From Oidiodendron maius Zn (lineage: Eukaryota; Ascomycota; Leotiomycetes; Myxotrichaceae), in NCBI GenBank assembly GCA_000827325.1, contig KN832877.1, positions 682,001-746,000 on the forward strand: 64,000 bases of DNA. The letters are read 5' to 3'. The translations under genes were made by a program, and so were the position numbers. Of the stretch, positions 57,138 to 64,000 are shown one piece after another; the first letter of the stretch is position 1, and each line of letters starts with the position of its first letter. Below the pieces are notes generated by a model that worked only from the letters and a program-made list of their open reading frames with translations, was not told the DNA's origin and did no database searches.

Positions 57138-58260
57138 ATGGACTTCTTCCGAGGTCTCGGAGCTGACCTGACGGCTGATCGATGCGAGAAGCTCCAGTCC
57201 CCCGGCTACGTTAACCTGGCCATTTCCCTGTGAGTACAACCAAAGCATCCAAGTATTGGCGACTAATACTGTATGCAGCCTCATTCTCTTTGGAATCCTC
57301 ATATCCTATCTGCCGCAACACTACAGAATTATCGCTCGCGGCACCTCTGAGGGCATCTCTCCATACTTCGTCCTGCTCGGCACGACGTCCGCAACAGCAA
57401 CCTTCGCCAATATACTAGTCCTCCCAACGTCACGCGCAGATGTTGCTTGCTGTAAGGAAGTGAGCACCTTCGAGTGCGCAGCTGGACTGTTGGGCATTGC
57501 ACAAGTTGGCACACAATGGCTGTCGTTCTCTGTGATGTTGTCTACCCACGCCTCGTAGCTATACTTGACCTAATCGTATATTGCAGCTTGGCCCTCTTCC
57601 TCATATTCTTCCCGCGACTCCCTGATCTGCCAAATAGCACGACTAAATATCAATATACATGGCGGACTGCCGTCGGGGTTGCATTAATCTGCCTGGTGCA
57701 CGGTTTAGCGACTATTATCATAAGCACAGCATTATTTCTTGCGCGACCACACCTCCTTGGCGGTTGGGCAAATTTGATGGGAATTTGTGCAACTGTATTA
57801 GCGGCCATACAGTACTTCCCACAAATTTGGATGACTTACTCTCTTGGTCATGTTGGGAGCTTGAGCATACCGATGATGTTAATTCAGACGCCAGGTGCCT
57901 TCCTCTGGGCGGGGAGTTTGGCAGCAAGACTGGGCATGGAAGGTTGGAGCACGTGGGGTATATTTCTCGTTACAGGATGCCTGCAGGGGTGTCTTCTAGT
58001 CATGGGAATATATTTTGAGCTCAGGGCTAGAAGAGTGGCACAAAGTACGGAAGACAACGTAAGTATCACCCTCAATCTACCTAGGGGAAACACTGACAAA
58101 CGACACCCAGTCAAATACCACATTTATTGCTGGGTACGCTCGAAGCCCGAGAGTCGATGCCGAGACAGATGACGAGGGCGGGGCGATCGTGGAGGATGTT
58201 CTGACTGCAAGGACACCCTTACTCAAGAATTCTACCCGCCGCAATGGATCTGTAAGATGA
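57138..58260 (+). CDS. PQ-loop repeat membrane protein
   Basis: Exons 57138-57229, 57279-57539, 57587-58058 and 58111-58260 give 324 residues. PQ-loop proteins (cystinosin, Ypq, MPDU1 and SWEET relatives) have seven membrane helices and carry small solutes, often at the vacuole. The first PQ motif is SYLPQHYRIIARGTSEGISP, joined across intron 1. The second is QYFPQIWMTYSLGHVGSLSI. Hydrophobic helices surround both (LLILFGILI, FLALFLIFF, VALICLVHGLATIIIS, WGIFLVTGCLQGCLLVMGIY). The C-terminus is cytosolic-type, with an acidic run and RTPLLKNSTRR, resembling a dileucine sorting signal. Intron 2 has a weak GTCTAC donor but is required to pass TAG and keep the fourth helix. It is the only transporter-like gene beside the amidase cluster. 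Confidence 0.85.
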
Positions 58261-58965
58261 ATATGTTGTTTATTCAAGATGAGAATCTACTGTTCAAAGC
58301 AATATGTATGAGTGAGTGTCTTGCTCAATTCTTCTGGAAAATGTCGAGTGATTTCTCTGACAAGTACGTATTAGCATGACTACTCCTGAATTTCATGTAA
58401 TCGTGATCTAATGCTCGGACACGATAGATTGTAATCTCAGCATCGGACAGCCCGAGTTAAAAGCTCTTGTTAGCAATCTACGGTTTCTATGTAAAGAAAA
58501 CGCTGGCAGACTTGTTATGTAAGCGGGATCAGTGCGGCGTCGGCTCGCTGGATAGAGGGGAAATCATTACGTTCCCCAGCTCCAACTCCATTACATCATC
58601 CGTGCAATCCATAACTTTCCATCATGCCTTCGGCGTTTGTTAATAAGTGTTTTGCTTACTGACTAACTCTGCTGGGCCAAAATAGCATGAGCCAAGTGGC
58701 TGACTAAGTTTACAACAGGAGAAGAACTCCCAGCCCTCCATCCTAATGCACGTGTCTTGCATTATCGCCGATTTTAGCTTCACTTTGTAGGACCTTCAAG
58801 AGTATTCGCGAATTCTTGGTCAGCAATATCTTCTGAAGCGCCATCCCTTCGCTGTATTAATATTTGCAAGCGTGGCTCTCTGGGACGGATTATTATTTAA
58901 GTTAAAAAAGTTAAACACATAAGAAAATCCAGTACTTTCAAGTAACTTGGTTGTAGTCCTCTCAA
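58261..58965. other. Intergenic upstream of the cluster regulator
   Basis: 705 bp between the PQ-loop gene and the Zn2Cys6 gene, with no open frame of note. It holds the regulator's promoter. Confidence 0.5.
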
Positions 58966-60117
58966 ATGGAAAGCCAACCGAAGCAATCTGCCAAGGGCGG
59001 AGGATGTGCCTCGAAACGGAATCGCGGCCTGCTTTCCTGCACCGAGTGCCACAGAAGGAAGCAGAAATGTAACCGACGACTGCCGTGTAACGATTGCACG
59101 CAGCGTGGGGTGCCGCAGAAGTGCGCATACAAGCCGCTGGTGTAAGTTGCATCGAAGCTGTCAAATGACCCACTAATCTCTTCTTCGCATTTAAGGGCCA
59201 GCCAGGAATCCTCTAATGCAAGGCAAGCTAACAGAAACAGCCGCCTTAAGAGAATAATCAATGGCTCTGAGGTGCTTCTGACCCCTGAATCGGTTGTGGC
59301 CCTGCAATTCATGCCGCAAGCTTCCACCGAAGTGGAACTAATGTTCGATGAGTTAATAATGCAGTATGATATGGACCAGCTTATGCATGGACTCTTCCGT
59401 GCCCCTCCCACCTTTTATCCTACAGCTGCCCAAATCCTCTCCCCACAGACCAGCGGCGTCAATCCCTGGTTCTTGGGAGGACTGGATCCGTTTTCTTCTA
59501 CCCCAACTATAATTGAAAGCCCAATCCCTACAGAGTGGCTGATATCTCACTGTGCGAAATTACAAACCTCGAATCCCCTACCATTAATTACGATTAGTAA
59601 CTCTTGAACAGTCATCCGAGTCCTCGCCCCATGGCTCAGCTCCTACGACGACAGTCTAACGCCGATCTCACCACGAGTTTCGTGGTTTGCCTACGCTCTG
59701 AATCACATGCCCCTCTTCTATGCCACTCTACTTAGCGCAGCTGTTCACCTAGACCGAATGAAGTCTTTCGGAGACCTGTCAAAACTTCTGTGGTACAAGG
59801 CAGAGACGTTGCGGCTCACAAATGAGAAAATACAGGATCCATCGGAAGCCGCCAGCGATCAGATGATTCTCGTTGCTCTAATACTCCTCTTCTTTAATGT
59901 CGGTTTAGTCCCCTTCTTCAGAGACCCATCTAATAGATCATAGGTAACTGGTAACAACGGAAAGGAGTACGACATCCACCTGAGGGGTATTGATCAGATG
60001 CTCAAAGTAAGAGGGGGAGTACATAAGACGGGCATGAATGGTATGGTTAGGAACTGGATCGCAATATGCCATGGGCCGTGGGATGAGGACTGGCAATATG
60101 GCCAATTCCCGGGTTAA
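58966..60117 (+). CDS. Short Zn2Cys6 transcription factor
   Basis: Exons 58966-59141, 59196-59551, 59612-59898 and 59944-60117 give 330 residues. The zinc cluster is LLSCTECHRRKQKCNRRLPC then NDCTQRGVPQKCAYKP. The middle contains WLISHFIRVLAPWLSSYD, SWFAYALNHMPLFYATLL then SAAVHLDRM, and after the last intron EYDIHLRGIDQMLKVRGGVH, a pattern of the Fungal_trans_2 class. Introns 2 (60 nt, GTGCGA donor) and 3 (45 nt, GTCGGT donor) are non-standard but remove an in-frame TGA (59605) and TAG (59941), keep frame and restore expected strings. If they are not spliced the gene is a pseudogene. It is much shorter than class average, lacking ~150 C-terminal residues. It converges on the isochorismatase gene (145 bp). 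Confidence 0.7.
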
Positions 60118-60262
60118 AATAAGGTGGAATCCTTCACGCTCAAAAGCCCTTTGTTGGATCTCGCAATGGCACCGTATTGGAATTGAGCGCTGGTAGTTAC
60201 CGGTAATGTTTTAGTTGATGTTAACCCAATCTGAAGCTAATATGAATAATAGTACAACATGG

Positions 60263-60995
60263 TTACTTCTTCAGGCCCGCAGCCCACTTCCCAACTGTCG
60301 TCACCTCATGGGCGAACAATGGCCAGATCAACTCAGTTGCTGCATCTTTCTGCGCCTTGGTGAAGCCTGCAGTCGCGTCTGTCAATAGTGTGACATGATA
60401 ACCTCTAATCAAGATTAGCTTTCGTGTCAGTGGAGTAGTCATTAAGAGGACTCACAGTTCATATGCGTATCTCGCAGTCGACTCAAGGCAGGTATTAGCG
60501 GTCATGCCTCCTAAGACCAAATTTTGGATATCCCTCTGCCTCAGCTGGTAATCCAAATCAGTATTTTGAAATGAACTATTTCCTTTCATGTTAGCAGCGG
60601 TATATTAAAAAATTCACATTTGATTGCAAGGGTTACCTGGAAGACCAGTGCTTCGAAACCACGACGTCACCGTTATTCAGATCCGGCTCAAGCCCTTCAT
60701 AGATATTGACACCCCATGAGCCCTCTTCAAATGCCTTATTGTCATTCTGGCTATGCTGCATGGCCGTTGCGTGTTTCCAGCCAGCTATGAAGCCGGGTTT
60801 CTGTTGCTGATGCAGACCATAGTAGATTGGGATTTTGTTAACTCTCGCAGCGGCGACAAGCTCTTTTAAGTGTTTGATGGAGTCTGTCTCTTTAAGACTC
60901 TCGGCTAGCAATCTGTTAAGCTTGCCTTCGGGATGTAGGAAGTCGTTGTAGGGATCGATGATCACAACTGCTGTGTTGGAGGTTGTGGAGGACAT
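60263..60995 (-). CDS. Isochorismatase-fold cysteine hydrolase
   Basis: Exons (minus) 60995-60637, 60575-60456 and 60404-60263 give 206 residues. The start MSSTTSNTAVVIIDPYNDFL supplies the catalytic Asp (IDPYNDF). Lys is probably in VVVSKHWSSS and the nucleophile Cys in GMTANTCLESTARYA, which also has the family's cis-peptide region before it (VLGGM). The last exon reads LGYHVTLLTDATAGFTKAQ. Members include nicotinamidase, N-carbamoylsarcosine amidase and ureidoacrylate hydrolases, as well as true isochorismatase; the Cys triad favours amide or ureide hydrolysis. The frame is open 38 codons further upstream from a TTG, but the ATG at 60995 fits the family. Placed between a regulator and an amidase, it probably works on a related nitrogen compound. 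Confidence 0.87.
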
Positions 60996-61519
60996 GATTT
61001 TAACAGGGGATTTGATATGATAATTTGTTGTTTGTTTCCATGGGATCTTTGAGATTATGCGTGTGAATAGGAAAGAAGAAGATGCGCTATGGTTTATATA
61101 ACTTTTCAATTTCTCACATATCGGATTTTGCAGAAATAAAAATGGGGCGGCGAGCTAGATATTTTGGAGATAATGCAAGAGCTAATATATGATAGGCCGT
61201 AGTTTGCTCTAGAGAAGAACGGCATAGGTAATTCCATCGTCTGGCCAGTCCAAGAGAAGCTTTGTCCCAGTACATGACTAGCATGATGTCCTATAACATG
61301 CGGTTATTAGGTACAAAATTCTACCCTATCAGATGAGACAATAGCCAAATCGTGCATTAACGCCGACCAATTATATCACCCACAAGTATCCGTCTCAACC
61401 TCCTAGGCTGCGAGCCCGTCGAATACACAGCTAAGCTTTGAAGACAGACCAAAACGGATGGATTATGGTGCTAGAAGAATAGTGCTGCTTATTCATGAAA
61501 TTATGGCTTGTAAATCACA
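60996..61519. promoter_or_regulatory. Isochorismatase-gene upstream / amidase 3' flank
   Basis: 524 bp. Core GATA strings occur near 61018, 61169 and 61190. In fungi, GATA factors of the AreA type activate nitrogen-catabolic genes, so these are weak but sensible candidates. GATA is short and AT-rich DNA contains it often by chance. Confidence 0.35.
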
Positions 61520-63432
61520 CTAATTGCCTAATAATCTTCCTATTTCCTCTGCGATGGCCATGGTCTTCTCTTCCGTAAGTCTCTTTCCTATAACTTGTAT
61601 CGCCACAGGAGCCCCATGATACGCATCCGCATCATCTTTTCGGCATTAGTAAGTGCATTTAATTATGGCATGGGTCGCCAATACTCACACTCATCATATA
61701 CCATCTTGTCATAGTCATTCAGAGGTGTGTAGTCTTCCTGCTTCTTATCTATATTTTTATCTGCAAACGTAACCGGCACGACCACGCTGGTAAAATCGAG
61801 AAGGTTCACTATGTTTGTGTATGCATAGTACTTGAACTGGTCATGGCGAACTGCGGCGGTGGCGGCAACGGGGGTGATGATGGCGTCAATTTCCTTCCCA
61901 AGCTTCTCCTCCGCGAGCCGAATCTGCTCGAGATACTCTAACTGGAACGCATACTTCTGGAAGTGGACATCCCACAACTCATTTATATCGAGCTTTTTCG
62001 GCCACTGATCGTTACTGAGGTTGGGGATGAGCGGCTCACCAGATTCTTTGAGAGTAGTGATGAGGTCGGTAGCTTCATCTGAGCCATATACTCGAGAGAC
62101 TAGAGCATGTGCGTAGGCTGGCTTGTAAGGCACCCATTCGACAACATCATGACCCGCCTCTTTGAGAGTTGTTGCAACTGTTTCAACACCACGAAGAATT
62201 GGGGGGTGTGGGAGGACCTGTTGTGTGTCACGAGGAGAGTTCCGAATTTGCAGGATTTACTTACTATGCTGTTACTGTTATAGTATGCGAGCGTCAGTCT
62301 GCCTGAAGAGAGTTTTAATTTCACGGCGTTTTCTTCTGACTGCCTCCATGGTATGGGTATCACTTTGGAGTCATATTTCCAAGGTTCTTCGGCAAGGACG
62401 GATTTGACAAAGAGGCGCATATCTAATTAAGTTAGCCAAGCAAGTTTGAGTGTAGTAGATGCTGTGTATTTGACCCTTGATAGAATGCGTCAAAGGACCG
62501 CAGACACTAGGTACCGACTCCTGGCCTTCCATAGAGCTTACTTTTTGTTAATATTTATCTTAGTAATTACACGAGGCTTACTTTGCCATTTTTGCGTATG
62601 GAAGTCTCCCATGCGAAGGTCGGAGACCATATAGAAAATTGAAGGCAGCAGGAACTCGAATACTTCCACCTGGTCAGGATTAGAATAATCCATGGACATG
62701 CTTTCCACTCCACTTACCAAGGTCAGTGCCGAAGCCAATAACCCCCCCTCGAAATCCGACAATGGCTCCTTCGCCTCCAGAGCTGCCGCCAGGAGATAAA
62801 TTCTTATTTCGGGGGTTCACTGTTCGACCAATGACATTGTTGATGGTCTCGCATATCATCAGGGTTTGAGGCACACTGGTCTTGACATAGAATACTGCGC
62901 CCGCTTTGTAAAGGAGCGTTACTATAACAGAGTCTTCCGTAGCATACTTTCCAACCCAAGAGACGTATCCCATACACGTTTCTAAACCCTGAAGAATTAA
63001 ATCGTGTTACACCAAACTTCACTATAGACCCACCTTGATGTGGCACTGATCTTTCAAGGAGATAGGGAGTCCATGCAATGGCCCTACCGTCTTGCCCGTT
63101 TTCTCATAGTGGGCATCGAGCTCACGAGCACGAGCAAGCGCAATCTCCGGAAAGAATTCGAGGGCACAATTGAGGAGCTGGTGAGCGAGGGCGGCTCTTT
63201 TCAGAAACGCCGTGGTGACGGCGACTGATGTGAGCTTCCCCATGGCGAGTTCTGCGACCAAGTCCGTAGCACTGGACTCAGTGATTGCTAATTCCTCGGT
63301 CGATAAAATGCCGCTAGCTTTGGGATAATCCATGACATTGCTGGTTTTGGGAATGGAACTGATACGCCATTCTGGTGGGATAGAGGCAGTAATGCGGGCC
63401 TTCTTATCCGCAGCTATTTCCTCCCAGGTCAT
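61520..63432 (-). CDS. Acetamidase-type amidase
   Basis: Seven exons (minus): 63432-63034, 62988-62718, 62669-62582, 62536-62475, 62422-62265, 62217-61689 and 61635-61520, giving 540 residues; introns 45-53 nt. Amidase-signature enzymes hydrolyse amides with a Ser-cisSer-Lys triad. The Lys lies in LHGLPISLKDQCHIK, the cis-Ser in LSPGGSSGGEGA, and the nucleophile Ser in TDLGGSIRVPAAF, completed only by removal of intron 2. Downstream ANSMEGQESVPSVCGPLTHS and DMRLFVKSVLAEEPWKYD match fungal acetamidases (AmdS-like). The end APVAIQVIGKRLTEEKTM is typical after a YHGAP motif. One oddity: GFRGGVIGFGTD replaces the common ALIALGGS-like spacing modestly. Likely cytosolic; substrate unknown. It is the largest enzyme of the putative amide-catabolism group. 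Confidence 0.88.
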
Positions 63433-64000
63433 ATTTAAGCTTGTTAGTCAAATTAAAAAGATGCAACACTCTGACAAATAGTGACCAGTCAATAATATCG
63501 TTTCCGGCACTGCCTATAGCAATTTGTATTGAAGGATAAGGGAGACTCTTCAAGGGTGGGCTCATGGCCGTGTCGGTTTCTCGGAGTCCATCGCTTCGGA
63601 GCCGCTTTTGCACAGGGGATGACAGAACACACAGTTCTAGACGTGAGAACTTCCTATAATTCACAAAGACTTACGATCCACGCCTAGAAGATGCTGGCAG
63701 AATTGACAACTATGCCTGTAGATTTAAAGAGTATGATCTTCCAAGAGGCGGAGATGAGCTTGTGTACCTGAGGCATCTAGCATCAGGTGTAAAGTGAGTA
63801 TTGCTCAACAGCTAAAACTCTTTGCCATAATAATAATAGGGATATAAGACAATTGCAATATAACCGAGTAGAATTGGAGGTGCTGGAAATTGCGTTTTTG
63901 TATGCGTTTGGTACTGAATGTGTTGATATGGATCACGTGGCAGCCTCCGACTCTGATTTCGCTTAGAAGCTCTGCTGGCGCTGGGATTTCTCACGGTCTT
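63433..64000. other. Right edge, amidase upstream region
   Basis: About 570 bp carrying the amidase promoter. Minus-strand frames of 60-86 codons here lack coding character. The cluster may continue beyond the window. Confidence 0.45.

Noticed and set aside
59605-59943. Calling the cluster Zn2Cys6 gene a pseudogene outright
   Set aside because: Both in-frame stops fall in frame-neutral segments with AG ends whose removal restores family-like sequence, so an intact spliced gene is the simpler model; doubt is kept in the confidence.

Overview
The window reads as chromosomal DNA of a filamentous ascomycete (Pezizomycotina). Most genes are split by short GT-AG introns of 45-80 nt with CTAAC/CTAAT-like branch sites. 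Several product families are typical of these fungi: Zn2Cys6 regulators, a GLFG nucleoporin, ERG8, an acetamidase-type amidase and F-box relics. The only transposon traces are decayed Tc1/mariner copies full of TAG/TAA codons, which looks like repeat-induced point mutation (RIP). I cannot fix the class or species; the 34.7-37.1 kb gene looks to me like a family expanded in Leotiomycetes-type genomes, but that is recall only. I found no rRNA, tRNA or CRISPR.

Layout. 0-10.9 kb: an orphan gene, the ribosome-biogenesis helicase DBP7, then a gene-poor stretch with an F-box fragment, a Tc1 relic and a small unknown gene. 10.9-33.4 kb: a dense housekeeping block with a myristoylation-type small protein, a mitochondrial PPR protein, ERG8, ASA1, a Zn2Cys6 regulator, POP4, a GRF zinc-finger protein, a GNPAT-like acyltransferase, a HAD phosphatase, a TTC1-like TPR protein, a small membrane protein and XAP5. 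33.4-40.7 kb: mostly empty DNA around one 729-residue protein of unknown function. 40.7-45.5 kb: FIP1 and NUP49 head to head, then an orphan type II membrane protein. 45.9-49.6 kb: a Zn2Cys6 regulator beside an alcohol dehydrogenase. 49.6-51 kb: a second Tc1/mariner relic. 51-55.9 kb: a possible meiotic XPF-like (ZIP2/SHOC1-type) gene and a WRAP53/SWT21-like WD40 gene. 57.1-63.4 kb: a PQ-loop membrane protein, a small Zn2Cys6 regulator, an isochorismatase-fold hydrolase and an amidase.

How genes may work together. The core genes form unrelated housekeeping pairs. Several are divergent with short shared promoters (FIP1/NUP49 267 bp, HAD/TTC1 139 bp, GRF/GNPAT 453 bp, PPR/ERG8 about 1.07 kb). 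Others converge closely (ERG8/ASA1, GNPAT/HAD). Two accessory modules stand out. One is the regulator plus zinc alcohol dehydrogenase, whose promoter carries clustered CGG triplets. The other is regulator plus isochorismatase-like hydrolase plus amidase, which has the make-up of a small inducible amide or nitrogen-catabolism cluster.

Gene models were assembled by hand from splice signals and reading-frame continuity. All joined models keep frame and end at a stop, but none has transcript support. No computation or database search was run, so family names rest on recognised motifs.
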